Source: Pelistega suis (GTDB lineage: Bacteria > Pseudomonadota > Gammaproteobacteria > Burkholderiales > Burkholderiaceae_B). From it: a stretch of 64,000 bases of DNA. The DNA is taken from assembly GCF_013133795.1 (NCBI RefSeq), contig NZ_JABGBN010000005.1:62001-126000 (forward strand), in the 5' to 3' direction. The stretch's first letter is position 1. Each line of letters begins with the position of its first letter. The notes beneath the pieces are model-generated. The model had not been told where the DNA came from. It saw only the letters and a list, made by a program, of their open reading frames with translations, and made no database searches. Positions 54,724-64,000 of this stretch are shown here, piece after piece. The translations under genes and the position numbers were made by a program.

Positions 54724-55456
54724 CCTCTTGACGCATTAAACTCAATAAATGATTTTGCCAATGTAAGACCTCACTGTCATCGACAGCTCGTGGCGTAGGC
54801 GTATTTATCTGAGCGATTAAGTTCAACTGTGCGGGACTACCTTGCATTAACCATATAGATTGGCTTAAGCGCAAGGCCTCTAATGGATCATGAGTAATAA
54901 ATAAGACCGTTTTATCAAACAATAACTCAATAAATAAAGCTTGCAAATCCAAACGCTTAGCGACATCTAAAGCAGAAAATGGCTCATCCATCAAGATAAT
55001 AGGCTTATCTTCTAAAAGCGTTCGTGCTAATGCCACTCGTTGTCGCTGACCACCCGATAACTGATAAGGCATTCTGCTTGCCAACTCCGCTAAACCAACT
55101 TTTTCTAATAAATGGTGAATATCGTAATCTAAGTTTGCTGGCTTTTCTTGACGTAATCGATAGCCCAATGCCACATTATCTCGTACATTTAACCAAGGTA
55201 GCAATAAGTCATCCTGAGCCATCCAAGCTATTCGCCCAGATAAAGGCTCAGCATCATCTGTGACTATTTCTCCTTGATAATCACCTACAATACCTGCAAT
55301 CGCCTTAAGCAACGTGCTTTTACCTACACCCGAACTGCCTAAAATACTATGCCAAGACCCCGCAGAAAAATAAGCAGTCAGCTCTCGAAATAAGAACTGC
55401 TGCTCATACTGCATAGTTAATTGCTTAAGTGATATGCCTGTCACTCTCTTTGACAA
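54710..55456 (-). CDS. thiZ: ThiXYZ transporter ATP-binding protein
   Basis: A 248-aa ABC ATPase: Walker A GSSGVGKST, signature LSGGQRQRVALART, Walker B ILMDEPFSALD. The start is TTG at 55456, overlapping the stop of the upstream DASS gene (TAATTG), with no independent Shine-Dalgarno, so its translation probably depends on the upstream gene. Confidence 0.91.
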   Translation of the reverse strand: MSKRVTGISLKQLTMQYEQQFLFRELTAYFSAGSWHSILGSSGVGKSTLLKAIAGIVGDYQGEIVTDDAEPLSGRIAWMAQDDLLLPWLNVRDNVALGYRLRQEKPANLDYDIHHLLEKVGLAELASRMPYQLSGGQRQRVALARTLLEDKPIILMDEPFSALDVAKRLDLQALFIELLFDKTVLFITHDPLEALRLSQSIWLMQGSPAQLNLIAQINTPTPRAVDDSEVLHWQNHLLSLMRQEGEYE

Positions 55457-56941
55457 TTAAAGTACCCCAATCCATTTCCAGTATGTTGCTGCAAATAATA
55501 ACATGAGGAGATAGCCAATAATAGTGATAATAATACCTACTCGTGCAAACTGTTTAGCATCAAAAGTTTCTGTTCCTAAGCACACCATATTCTGTGGTGC
55601 ATTAACCGGCAAAATGAAACCATAACTCACCACAAAACCCAATACCATAGTCATACCCAAGCGATTAATATCACCGGGGATATTTTGCAACAAGGTAATC
55701 ATAATGGGGATCATAGATGAAGATAATGCTGTTGCACTCGCAAAACCCAGATGAATAATGATTAAAAAGGCCGCCAATACAGCAAAAATCATGACCGAAC
55801 CAAAACCATCAATCCCTGTTTTCTCCACAATTTGACTACCTAACCATTGCCCTGCTTCTGTTTGTAAAATGGCCGTGCCTAAGCTGATACCCACACCAAA
55901 GACAATCACCGTCCCCCAAGGTACACGGCTTTGAATATCTTTCCATGAAATCACCCCAAGTTTGGGCATTAATAAAATGGCTAATGCGACAGTAGTCGTT
56001 GCCGTAGTATTGTAGGTGTGCAACTTACCCTCTGTTGCCCAAAAACCAATCAGTCCGAGCGTGACAAGCAACAAGCGTTTCTGAGCAGAACTCATCGGAC
56101 CTAACTCAGCAATTTGTTGATGGACTGTCGCCTTACCGCCTTGTAAACCATCTACCTCTGGAGGTAATAACTTAAGTACCACCGCAATCAATACAACCGA
56201 CATGATTACCGACCATGGCAATGCCGCAATTAACCAATCTAACCATGCGACGCGTTGACCGAGCATTTTCTCCATAAAGCCGACGGTTAATAAATTCTGT
56301 GCTGCCGCTGTTTGAATACCAATATTCCATACACTAATCCCTTGTGCTACCACAATCATTAAGCCCGCCGCGAGATTAGAGCGTTTTGCGACACCAAAAG
56401 AAGCGATAATACCCAATACAATAGGAAGCATGGCGGCTCCCCTTGCCGTTGCACTAGGGACCACTAGACTGAGAACAATAGTTACCAATACCGTACCAAT
56501 AAAAATCGATTTAGTGCTCGTTCCCACTAAGTTCATTGTATTTAACGCAATACGCTTATCCAACCCAGTGAAGGTCATACACGCGGCCAAAAACAAGGCG
56601 GCCGTCACCAAGGCTAACGCAGAATTACCAAAGCCGGTCAAAGCCAAATTCATAGAGGCGGATGTTCCCCATAACTTAACAGGATCCGTTAAGCTCGGTG
56701 CAGTCCCAACCAAAAAAACCATCAAGCCTAAAATCATAATGGAACTTGCTTCGTACGATACCGCCTCCGATACCCAGACAATCACAGCAAAAACTAAAAT
56801 AGCTAGAATGCGATGACCTGCAATCGACAATCCTTCTGGTGTAGGGAATAATAAAATACCTATTAGTGCCAATATCCCTATCAGCAAACCGATGGGAAAC
56901 TTGCCGGGCGCAAAAAAAGGCTCTTTCGCGACTGCGTTCAT
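55457..56941 (-). CDS. DASS/SLC13-family anion symporter
   Basis: A 494-aa transporter with about twelve hydrophobic segments. VVPSATARGAAMLPIVLGI and FASATALSSSMIPIMITLL are the paired SNT-type motif regions of divalent anion:sodium symporters, and VNAPQNMVCLGTETF is in the C-terminal part. It may import a dicarboxylate or sulfate. Its fusion by stop/start overlap to the thi salvage genes is unexpected and may hint at an unrecognised substrate. Confidence 0.85.
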   Translation of the reverse strand: MNAVAKEPFFAPGKFPIGLLIGILALIGILLFPTPEGLSIAGHRILAILVFAVIVWVSEAVSYEASSIMILGLMVFLVGTAPSLTDPVKLWGTSASMNLALTGFGNSALALVTAALFLAACMTFTGLDKRIALNTMNLVGTSTKSIFIGTVLVTIVLSLVVPSATARGAAMLPIVLGIIASFGVAKRSNLAAGLMIVVAQGISVWNIGIQTAAAQNLLTVGFMEKMLGQRVAWLDWLIAALPWSVIMSVVLIAVVLKLLPPEVDGLQGGKATVHQQIAELGPMSSAQKRLLLVTLGLIGFWATEGKLHTYNTTATTTVALAILLMPKLGVISWKDIQSRVPWGTVIVFGVGISLGTAILQTEAGQWLGSQIVEKTGIDGFGSVMIFAVLAAFLIIIHLGFASATALSSSMIPIMITLLQNIPGDINRLGMTMVLGFVVSYGFILPVNAPQNMVCLGTETFDAKQFARVGIIITIIGYLLMLLFAATYWKWIGVL

Positions 56942-56960
56942 AACTTTTTCCTCTAAAGTA

Positions 56961-56994
56961 AAAACAAAAGGCAGACTCCTAATCGGTGTCTGCC
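56961..56994 (-). terminator. Terminator of the OmpA-type lipoprotein gene
   Basis: GGCAGAC/GTCTGCC with an 11-nt loop, followed on the minus strand by a T-rich run. It leaves under 30 bp before the DASS start, so the DASS-thi operon has little room for a promoter of its own. Confidence 0.8.
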
Positions 56995-57076
56995 CTCAAT
57001 GATAAAGCATCTACTTAAAAATAACTTTATCCATTCTCAAACAGGTACTTAAATCTTTAAGTTCCTGTCCGTTTAA

Positions 57077-57709
57077 TTATTGTTGAACTGCGTATAAGAA
57101 TACTTCTACACGACGGTTTTGTGCACGACCCTCAGCAGTACCGTTATCAGCGATTGGATCGTTGAAACCACGGCCCTCTGTCGTTAAGCGTGAACCGTCA
57201 ATACCTTTAGACGCTAAGTAGTTAACTACGCTGTTAGCACGGTTTACTGATAATGTTTGGTTTAACTGTGCAGAACCTGTATTGTCTGTATGACCAACTG
57301 TTTTTACACGTAATTGTGGAGACTTAGTCATTTCTTCAGCTAAAGCGTCTAATACTGGGTAAGCACCAGATTTTAATTGGTAGCTACCGGTATCAAATGT
57401 AGCGCCTTCTGGGAAGTTCACTTTTAAACTACCGTCAGCCATTTTCGTTGTAGAAACACCTAATTTACCACCAGTTTCTTCAACTTTACCTACGATACGA
57501 TCCCAGTTATAACCAGTAATAGCACCTGCTACTGCACCGATACCAGCACCGATACCTGCTGCTTTAGAAGAGTCGCCAATAATTGCACCTAAGCCAGCAC
57601 CAATCGCCGCACCGATACCTGTACCTGCTGCTGTATTACCTGCTGTTGAAGCACAACCTGCAAAAACTGAACCCGCTAATAAAACAGCTGCCAAACGAGT
57701 GTATTTCAT
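57077..57709 (-). CDS. OmpA-family outer-membrane lipoprotein (YiaD-like)
   Basis: Start at the ATG at 57709 (MKYTRLAAVLL) with AGGGGA upstream, 210 aa; the frame is open to 57727. Lipobox FAGC gives a diacylated Cys. Glycine-zipper segments (AAIGAGLGAIIGDSSKAAGIGAGIGAVAGAITGY) follow, and a C-terminal OmpA-like peptidoglycan-binding domain contains VGHTDNTGSAQLNQTLSVNRA and RRVEVFLY. It anchors the outer membrane to the wall. Confidence 0.93.
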   Translation of the reverse strand: MKYTRLAAVLLAGSVFAGCASTAGNTAAGTGIGAAIGAGLGAIIGDSSKAAGIGAGIGAVAGAITGYNWDRIVGKVEETGGKLGVSTTKMADGSLKVNFPEGATFDTGSYQLKSGAYPVLDALAEEMTKSPQLRVKTVGHTDNTGSAQLNQTLSVNRANSVVNYLASKGIDGSRLTTEGRGFNDPIADNGTAEGRAQNRRVEVFLYAVQQ

Positions 57710-57816
57710 AGAAATCCCCTTTATCAATATAAGAAATCAATCTTCACAAAGGAATGTGAAGCCATACGACCATTCTAAAAAGTATTTAAGCGTTTGCCTA
57801 GTATCAAGCAAGCGAT

Positions 57817-58632
57817 TTAAATATTTTTAACGTTTAAAGTTGTAACATTTCTTGGCAATAACATCACTAACTTATAGTCTAAATGCGTTGCCAAGCGGAA
57901 GGTGAGCTGTTCATACTCTTGATAACCGTCTTGTGGGTGCATAAACTCTCTAAGCCCTCCCTCACGAGCTAAAACGGTCTGCCTATCCCACCAATGCTTA
58001 AATACAGGGCTATTTAGCGATAATGTCTCAACAAGCATCTGCACGTCAGGCTGCTCAATACTCGCTGCCACATCCGCACGAAACTCAGAAACCGCTCGCA
58101 TGGCTCGGTTTTCCCAATTCAATACCACCGCTTTTGCCACATCTACTTCAAATATAAATCGTAACAAATTCGGTGACTCCGTTATGGATAACCATTGCCC
58201 AAATAGGGCATCCATGCCTTGATTGAAATAGAGAATATTCCATGTTTTATCGAGAATATAGGCTGGTCCCGCGATAGTATCCACACAATCTTGCAGATTT
58301 AAAGGTAAACTACCATGCTCTGCCTTGGTAGAGTCGGGATCAATAACATCCGCTAACTCAAATAAATAAGCGCGTTCAGCTGGATTAAGATGCAATACAT
58401 CCGCCAATGTTGACCACACATGGGCGGACACAGACACATCTCTTCCCTGCTCAATCCATGTATACCATGTCACACTAATATCGCATAATAAAGCGACTTC
58501 CTCTCGGCGAAGCCCGGGAGTACGGCGACGCAACCCTGCTGTTAAGCCAGCCATTTGCGGCGTGACTCGCGCACGTGCCGTTCGGACAAAATCACCTAAC
58601 AACTGCTTTTTACGCGATACTTTTTTTCGCAT
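57817..58632 (-). CDS. XRE-family regulator with MmyB-like ligand-binding domain
   Basis: A 271-aa protein: an N-terminal HTH with LRRRTPGLRREEVALLCDIS and TWYTWIEQGRDVSVS, then a PAS-like MmyB domain (GPAYILDKTWNILYFNQGMDALFG). These are usually autorepressors of adjacent redox or methylation genes. It is 8 nt downstream of metH, so it is co-transcribed with it; whether it regulates metH is unknown. Confidence 0.88.
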   Translation of the reverse strand: MRKKVSRKKQLLGDFVRTARARVTPQMAGLTAGLRRRTPGLRREEVALLCDISVTWYTWIEQGRDVSVSAHVWSTLADVLHLNPAERAYLFELADVIDPDSTKAEHGSLPLNLQDCVDTIAGPAYILDKTWNILYFNQGMDALFGQWLSITESPNLLRFIFEVDVAKAVVLNWENRAMRAVSEFRADVAASIEQPDVQMLVETLSLNSPVFKHWWDRQTVLAREGGLREFMHPQDGYQEYEQLTFRLATHLDYKLVMLLPRNVTTLNVKNI

Positions 58633-58640
58633 AATCTTAT

Positions 58641-61600
58641 TTACTCAAGCACAGAATGCAAGTTCTTCTTAGCCTTCACCTCATCGTAACCAGTACGTTT
58701 ACGATAATCATCAAATTGGTCTTGACCAATATTACCAATATTAAAATAGTCGGCTTGCGGATGACTAAAATAAAAACCAGATACACTTGATGCTGGGAAC
58801 ATTGCAAAGCTCTCTGTTAGCATCATGCCAATATCCTCAGGTTTCATCACATTAAACATATCTCGCATCACGGTATGCTCTGGACACGATGGGTAACCCG
58901 GCGCAGGACGAATACCTTGATATTTTTCTTCAATCATTTCTTCATTGCTCAAATGCTCATCACTTGCATAACCCCATAGGTCTGTCCGAACGCGATGATG
59001 CATACACTCTGCAAATCCTTCGGCTAAACGGTCAGCTAATGCCTTAATCATAATCAAAGAGTAATCATCCAGACCTTTTTCAAAGCGCTCTTCATGCACT
59101 TGAATGCCAAGTCCACCTGTTACGGCAAACATACCGATATAGTCTTTTACGCCTGAAGACTTCGGTGCAATATAATCCGCCAAACATTTATTGCGAACAT
59201 CATCACGCTTTTTATTCTGCTGGCGTACCAAGTGCCATGTAAAGAGTTTCTCTGTGCGTGTTTCATCCGTATAAATGTCAATATCCTCTTCATTCACTGA
59301 GTTAGCGGGATAAAAGGCCACCACACCACTCGCTGTTAGCCAACGACCATCAATAATCTTGCGTAACATCGCCTTACCATCTTCGTAAATCTTGCGCGCT
59401 TGCTCTCCCACAACCTCATCATCGAGAATTTTAGGGAAACTACCTGCCAATCCCCATGTCATAAAGAATGGCGACCAATCAAAGAACTTCTCAATCTCTC
59501 GTAAATCGTATGATTCAAAAACACGACGACCGATAAATTTCGGCTTAGGTGGTGTATACGTAGACCAATCAATTGGCTCTTTATTGGCGCGAGCCTCTTC
59601 CAGAGGAATCACAGGATTGGCACGGCGATGAGCATGACGTTGACGCACCTGTTCGTACTCTTCGGCAAGTTCTTTTAAAAACTGATCTCTATTATCTGAC
59701 ACGAGATGTGTACAAACACCCACAGAACGACTGGCATCTGGTACATAGATAACGGGACCCTCATAGTTTGGCGCAATTTTAACCGCGGTATGCACACGAC
59801 TCGTCGTCGCTCCACCAATCATCAAGGGAATTTTTCTTTCACGGAAATAAGGGTCGCGCTGCATTTCAGAAGCAACATACGCCATTTCTTCTAGACTTGG
59901 TGTAATTAGCCCCGATAAACCAATAATGTCGGCATTGACTTCTTTTGCCTTCGCAAGAATATCAGCACAGGGCACCATCACGCCCATATTTTCGACTTCA
60001 AAGTTATTACATTGCAAGACGACAGAGACGATATTTTTACCAATATCGTGTACATCTCCCTTAACAGTAGCAATAACAATCTTACCCTTGGCACGGACAT
60101 CTCCACCCGCTGCTTCGATTTGACGTTTTTCCTCTTCAATAAAAGGTACCAAATGGGCTACCGCTTGTTTCATCACACGGGCCGATTTCACCACTTGAGG
60201 CAAGAACATCTTACCCTCGCCAAAAAGATCGCCTACAACATTCATCCCATCCATCAGCGGGCCTTCAATCACCTCGATTGGACGACCTCCTCGTGCAGCG
60301 ATTTTCTGACGAACTTCCTCAGTATCTTCAACAATAAACTGTGTAATACCATTTACCAAACCATGGGTTAAACGCTCTTCGACGGGCAATTCGCGCCATG
60401 CTAAGTTTTCTTCTTTTTTCTGACCAGAACCCTTAATTTGCTCCGCATATTCCACTAAACGCTCTGTTGAAGTACGCTCATCACTTGGATCTGTTTTACC
60501 TACAGGCTCTTTGCGATTGAGAATCACATCCTCAACAAGATCTCGTGTTTTAGAGTCTAAATCTGCGTAAACGCCTAACATCCCTGCGTTTACAATACCC
60601 ATTGTTAAACCTTCTTTAATGGCGTAATACAAGAAAACCGTATGAATAGCCTCACGCATCGCCTCATTACCACGGAAGGAGAAACTGACATTGGAAATAC
60701 CGCCTGACATACGTGCATGGGGCAGGTTTTCATGAATCCACTTCACCCCTTGGATAAAGTCCACCGCATAGTTATCATGTTCTTCAATCCCTGTAGCAAC
60801 GGCAAAAACATTAGGGTCAAAGATAATATCTTCTGGCGGAAAATCTAACTCATCCACCAAAAGGTGATAAGCCTTACCACAGATTTCTTTGCGTCGCTCT
60901 AAATTATCCGCTTGACCTAACTCATCAAACGCCATCACCACAATAGCAGCACCATATTTACGACATAATTTTGCATGCTCTAAAAATGGCTCAACACCCT
61001 CTTTCATAGAAATAGAGTTAACAATCGGTTTACCCTGTACACACTTTAACCCCTCCTCAAGTACTTCCCATTTTGAAGAGTCAATCATGATAGGCACACG
61101 AGAAATATCAGGCTCAGAAGCAATGAGATTCAAAAAACGACGCATACTAGACTTAGCATCTAACATCGCCTCGTCCATATTAATATCAATAATCTGCGCC
61201 CCGTTTTCTACCTGTTGCCGAGCCACTGCCAAGGCCTCATCAAATTTTTCTTCTTTGATTAGACGCAAAAACATCTTAGAACCTGTCACATTGGTACGTT
61301 CACCCACATTGATAAACAAGGTCTTATCATCAATATTTAAAGGCTCTAATCCTGAAAGACGCGTTTTTACCTCAACCTCAGGAACAACACGTGCAGGCAA
61401 TGTCTCCACCGCCTCACGAATCGCTTTAATATGATCTGGTGTCGTACCACAGCAACCGCCCACCATATTGACAAAGCCTGCCTCAGCAAATTCTTTTAAC
61501 AACGCAGAGGTATCTGCTGGTGTTTCATCAAACCCCGTATCACTCATTGGGTTTGGTAAGCCTGCATTCGGATAGACACATAGGAAAGTATCACAAATTT

Positions 61601-62465
61601 TGGATAACTCTGCGATATAAGGCCGCATTAAGGCTGCACCTAAAGCACAGTTTAAACCAATCGTAATCGGACGCGCATGACGAATAGAGTTCCAAAAAGC
61701 CTCTACGGTTTGACCAGATAAAATACGTCCAGAAGCATCGGTTACCGTACCTGAAATCATCACAGGTAAGCGAATACCGCGCTCTTCAAACACCGTTTCT
61801 GTCGCAAAAATTGCCGCTTTTGCGTTTAAAGTATCAAAAATGGTTTCAATTAAAATGAGATCAACACCACCGTCCAATAAACCATTTAATTGCTCCGTAT
61901 AGGTCGCCACTAATTCATCAAAGGTAATATTGCGTGCACCTGGATCATTTACATCAGGAGAAATGGATGCCGTCTTAGGCTGAGGGCCCAATGCACCCGC
62001 CACAAAACGCGGGTGATCTGGCGTACTAAACTCATTACAAGCTTGACGCGCTAATTTGGCAGACTCCACGTTAAGCTCATAAGCTAACTCAGGTAATTCA
62101 TAATCACCTTGCGCCACAGAGGTTGCACCGAACGTATTGGTCTCAATAACATCCGCACCTGCCGCTAAGTATTGCCGATGAATGTCTAAAATAATATCTG
62201 GACGAGTTAAGCTTAACAGCTCATTGTCACCCTTAACATCTTGATGATGATCTGCAAAACGTTGTCCTCGAAAATCCCCTTCTGTCAGCTTATATCGCTG
62301 AATCATCGTCCCCATTGCTCCGTCAAGGATTAAAATTTTCCCTTGGTTCAGGCGACGAGCAAATTCAGCGCCATGAGTATAGGAATCTATAGGGTAAGGT
62401 AACTTAGGATAATTCACGATAAAGCCTACTTTTGTAATGTTCTTAAAAGCTTTAAATTTTAACAT
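58641..62465 (-). CDS. metH: Cobalamin-dependent methionine synthase
   Basis: A 1274-aa four-module enzyme: a homocysteine-binding barrel with zinc ligands in LNCALGA and [10 protein letters not shown], a pterin domain ([13 protein letters not shown]), a B12 domain with GDVHDIGKN (His806 is the lower cobalt ligand), and a C-terminal AdoMet reactivation domain. It methylates homocysteine from methyltetrahydrofolate. The start is unclear: the ATG at 62465 lacks a Shine-Dalgarno, and a GTG at residue 18 is an alternative. It is divergent from the B12-riboswitch-controlled receptor gene. Confidence 0.95.
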   Translation of the reverse strand: MLKFKAFKNITKVGFIVNYPKLPYPIDSYTHGAEFARRLNQGKILILDGAMGTMIQRYKLTEGDFRGQRFADHHQDVKGDNELLSLTRPDIILDIHRQYLAAGADVIETNTFGATSVAQGDYELPELAYELNVESAKLARQACNEFSTPDHPRFVAGALGPQPKTASISPDVNDPGARNITFDELVATYTEQLNGLLDGGVDLILIETIFDTLNAKAAIFATETVFEERGIRLPVMISGTVTDASGRILSGQTVEAFWNSIRHARPITIGLNCALGAALMRPYIAELSKICDTFLCVYPNAGLPNPMSDTGFDETPADTSALLKEFAEAGFVNMVGGCCGTTPDHIKAIREAVETLPARVVPEVEVKTRLSGLEPLNIDDKTLFINVGERTNVTGSKMFLRLIKEEKFDEALAVARQQVENGAQIIDINMDEAMLDAKSSMRRFLNLIASEPDISRVPIMIDSSKWEVLEEGLKCVQGKPIVNSISMKEGVEPFLEHAKLCRKYGAAIVVMAFDELGQADNLERRKEICGKAYHLLVDELDFPPEDIIFDPNVFAVATGIEEHDNYAVDFIQGVKWIHENLPHARMSGGISNVSFSFRGNEAMREAIHTVFLYYAIKEGLTMGIVNAGMLGVYADLDSKTRDLVEDVILNRKEPVGKTDPSDERTSTERLVEYAEQIKGSGQKKEENLAWRELPVEERLTHGLVNGITQFIVEDTEEVRQKIAARGGRPIEVIEGPLMDGMNVVGDLFGEGKMFLPQVVKSARVMKQAVAHLVPFIEEEKRQIEAAGGDVRAKGKIVIATVKGDVHDIGKNIVSVVLQCNNFEVENMGVMVPCADILAKAKEVNADIIGLSGLITPSLEEMAYVASEMQRDPYFRERKIPLMIGGATTSRVHTAVKIAPNYEGPVIYVPDASRSVGVCTHLVSDNRDQFLKELAEEYEQVRQRHAHRRANPVIPLEEARANKEPIDWSTYTPPKPKFIGRRVFESYDLREIEKFFDWSPFFMTWGLAGSFPKILDDEVVGEQARKIYEDGKAMLRKIIDGRWLTASGVVAFYPANSVNEEDIDIYTDETRTEKLFTWHLVRQQNKKRDDVRNKCLADYIAPKSSGVKDYIGMFAVTGGLGIQVHEERFEKGLDDYSLIMIKALADRLAEGFAECMHHRVRTDLWGYASDEHLSNEEMIEEKYQGIRPAPGYPSCPEHTVMRDMFNVMKPEDIGMMLTESFAMFPASSVSGFYFSHPQADYFNIGNIGQDQFDDYRKRTGYDEVKAKKNLHSVLE

Positions 62466-62524
62466 TTAAACAACAAAAATAACCTCTATCCCCTTAAAAA
62501 TTAAAGAGATTTTTTTGTTCTTCT

Positions 62525-62552
62525 TTGTAAGAAAAATACTTTCAGGTAGAAT
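62525..62552 (+). promoter_or_regulatory. Predicted promoter of the btuB-like gene
   Basis: TTGTAA at 62525-62530, a 16-nt spacer and TAGAAT at 62547-62552; the start would fall at the 5' base of the riboswitch P1 stem. Confidence 0.55.
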
Positions 62553-62559
62553 GTTGGAA

Positions 62560-62720
62560 CTTTATAAAGGTGCTTTTGGCGCGCATACTTTTCACTGTCG
62601 AAATAGTATGCGTGAGGCAAAAGGTAAATGGGAAACAAAGCAGTGCTGCCCCCGCAACGGTAGAGTTTTTTTGAACGAGCCCGAGCTCAGCCTTTTATAA
62701 AGCATCCGAATAGGATATTT
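62560..62720 (+). promoter_or_regulatory. Cobalamin riboswitch
   Basis: The core words AAAGGTGC, GGCAAAAGG, GGGAAACAA and GCAGTGCTGCCCCCGCAACG are in the right order for the B12 aptamer. CTTTATAAAGG (62560) and CCTTTTATAAAG (62691) close the P1 stem. Binding of a cobalamin should repress the downstream TonB receptor. Confidence 0.93.
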
Positions 62721-62729
62721 CCATCAACT

Positions 62730-62754
62730 ATTGTGCGGGGTCGCGCAATTTTAC
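62730..62754 (+). terminator. Riboswitch expression-platform hairpin
   Basis: ATTGTGCG pairs with CGCGCAAT (one G-T) around GGGT, followed by TTTT, 13 nt before the ATG. It could be the ligand-induced terminator or a sequestering hairpin; no standard Shine-Dalgarno is present before the ATG. Confidence 0.6.
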
Positions 62755-62766
62755 ACAGTATTACTC

Positions 62767-64000
62767 ATGAAAATTACTCCACTCAACGTAGCCTTAGCGG
62801 CTGCTTTCCTCCCTATCAGTGCCTTTGCACAAGAACAAGCAACTGAATTAGAACCTATCGTTGTAACAGCCTCACGTACCGCAGAACCACTCAAAAATGT
62901 GGTGGGTGATTTTACGGTGATTGAACAAGAAGAGTTACAACGAGAAACTAGCTCAACATTACTCGAACTATTAGCGCGTAAACCGGGTTTACAGGTGTAT
63001 GACAGTGGTGGACCACAAACCACTTCTGGCATATATACTCGAGGCGCAAATCCTCAAGCCACCCTCGTTATGCTGAATGGTTTACGTATTAACGACACTA
63101 CAGCAGGTAGCACATTTTGGAATCTCATTGACCCAGCCTTACTCAACCGTGTAGAAGTTGTGCGTGGTGCTGCTAGTGGTTTATACGGTGCGAACGCCAT
63201 GGGTGGAGTAATTAATCTCATCACAACACCCACAGAAACAGGTCCTCGCGAATTAAGCTTAAAAGCGAATATTGGCGGTGGCTCTCATGGCACATTCCGT
63301 ACGAATGCAGCCATTTCAGGAGCCACTGAGCAAGTTGATTACTATTTAGCGGGTGCTTATACAACAAGCGAAGGTTATAATGCGACCAATGTACGCAATA
63401 CCTATTCCTATAATCCAGATAAAGATGGCTACGAACAAGCTTCTGTCGCTGGTAGTCTAGGTTATACATTTACACCGGGACATCGTCTAGGCGTGACTTT
63501 CTTTAACTCGGTTAATCGCGGAGACTTTGATGCGGGCAATCGTCCTTGGGATGTGCAAGATGCTTTTGGCTACACACGCCAAAAAGCTTACGGCATCACT
63601 AGCACCAATCAAATTACCGATTGGTGGGAAAGCATTATCAATGTTTCCTACGGTAAAGTTCACTCAGACAATCGTGCTTATGGCTCAAAATTTGAGAATC
63701 GTACAAATTTTTATAGCTGGCAAAACAACTTTAATCTAGCGGAAAATCATACACTCTCTCTCGTGTATGAGCACACTAAAGAGCGAGCATTTAATAGCAA
63801 AGGTTTATCTCAACAAAACCGTCATACTAATTCAGTCGCTGCTCTTTATAAGGGTGATATTGATCGCCACCATATCCAAGCTAATTTACGTCACGACAAC
63901 GTTGTTGGCGTAAAAGGCAGTACGACAGGTGGCATATCATACGCTTTCGATATTACCCCTGAGCTTCAAGTAGGCGGTGGCTATAGCACAGGCTTCCGAG
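62767..64000 (+). CDS. btuB: TonB-dependent receptor, BtuB-like (3' end beyond window)
   Basis: Open from the ATG at 62767 to the right edge (411 codons). Signal peptide cut near AFA-QE (residue 21), TonB box around EPIVVTASR (29-37), then a plug domain with GIYTRGANPQATLVMLNGLRI, VEVVRGAASGLYGANAMGGVINLIT and the first barrel strands. The cobalamin riboswitch directly upstream makes B12 or a cobinamide the likely ligand. Confidence 0.9.
   Translation, partial: MKITPLNVALAAAFLPISAFAQEQATELEPIVVTASRTAEPLKNVVGDFTVIEQEELQRETSSTLLELLARKPGLQVYDSGGPQTTSGIYTRGANPQATLVMLNGLRINDTTAGSTFWNLIDPALLNRVEVVRGAASGLYGANAMGGVINLITTPTETGPRELSLKANIGGGSHGTFRTNAAISGATEQVDYYLAGAYTTSEGYNATNVRNTYSYNPDKDGYEQASVAGSLGYTFTPGHRLGVTFFNSVNRGDFDAGNRPWDVQDAFGYTRQKAYGITSTNQITDWWESIINVSYGKVHSDNRAYGSKFENRTNFYSWQNNFNLAENHTLSLVYEHTKERAFNSKGLSQQNRHTNSVAALYKGDIDRHHIQANLRHDNVVGVKGSTTGGISYAFDITPELQVGGGYSTGFR

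Noticed and set aside
55457-57076. TPP riboswitch controlling the thi salvage operon
   Set aside because: No CTGAGA/ACCTGATCTGG-type core was found; the hairpins there are terminators of the lipoprotein gene.

Overview
The window looks like the chromosome of a low-GC (roughly 42-45% by eye) Gram-negative betaproteobacterium, most likely an Alcaligenaceae relative (Oligella/Pelistega-like). The basis is protein character and gene order (queA-tgt-yajC-secD-secF; miaB-phoH-ybeY-corC-lnt; the folA/thyA block; a DUF883/holin/YqjK-like trio) plus lipoprotein, EptA, BtuB and MetH genes. Genus assignment is inference.

Layout. 1-7.9 kb: leftward surface-polysaccharide cluster (polyprenyl-P sugar transferase, UDP-GalNAcA-type dehydrogenase, 4-epimerase, MurJ/Wzx-like flippase, GT4 glycosyltransferase, glutamine amidotransferase of the AsnB type cut by the left edge). 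8.0-11.7 kb: a candidate three-hairpin sRNA, folA, thyA, an OsmC-like gene, a small envelope trio and upp. 11.9-23.1 kb: rightward housekeeping genes for tRNA modification, Sec translocation, YbeY/PhoH/CorC and Lnt.

23.2-31.5 kb is foreign: an island of about 8.2 kb between an intact tRNA-Ala(GGC) and a 38-bp copy of that tRNA's 3' end (one mismatch). It carries three different dynamin-like GTPases, an EcsC-family protein, a 40-codon predicted membrane ORF, a broken WYL-type regulator and an XRE regulator, plus an IS3-family transposase tail. It contains Neisseriaceae DNA uptake sequences of several dialects; I saw none in the flanks. I read it as a Neisseriaceae-derived cargo island encoding a membrane-remodelling, probably anti-phage, system. 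It is the most interesting part of the window.

31.5-32.1 kb: (tRNA-Glu, tRNA-Asp) x3. 32.2-47.7 kb: IclR-controlled alcohol/semialdehyde dehydrogenase pair, NUDIX and deacylase genes, polar amino-acid ABC transporter, bioB, EptA lipid A phosphoethanolamine transferase, MFS, Usp and GNAT genes. Upstream of eptA, and again in an intergenic region with no gene behind it, are PmrA/BasR-type CTTAAG direct repeats with identical promoter geometry.

47.7-62.5 kb: a repeat-rich intergenic region, dnaQ, fabI, an LTA-synthase-like phosphotransferase, an unlisted 52-aa gene with its own promoter and terminator, a thiamin-pyrimidine salvage operon (thiZ-thiX-thiY-tenA) behind a DASS transporter, an OmpA-type lipoprotein, a MmyB-like regulator and B12-dependent metH. 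metH is divergent from a cobalamin-riboswitch-controlled TonB receptor (btuB-like) that runs off the right edge.
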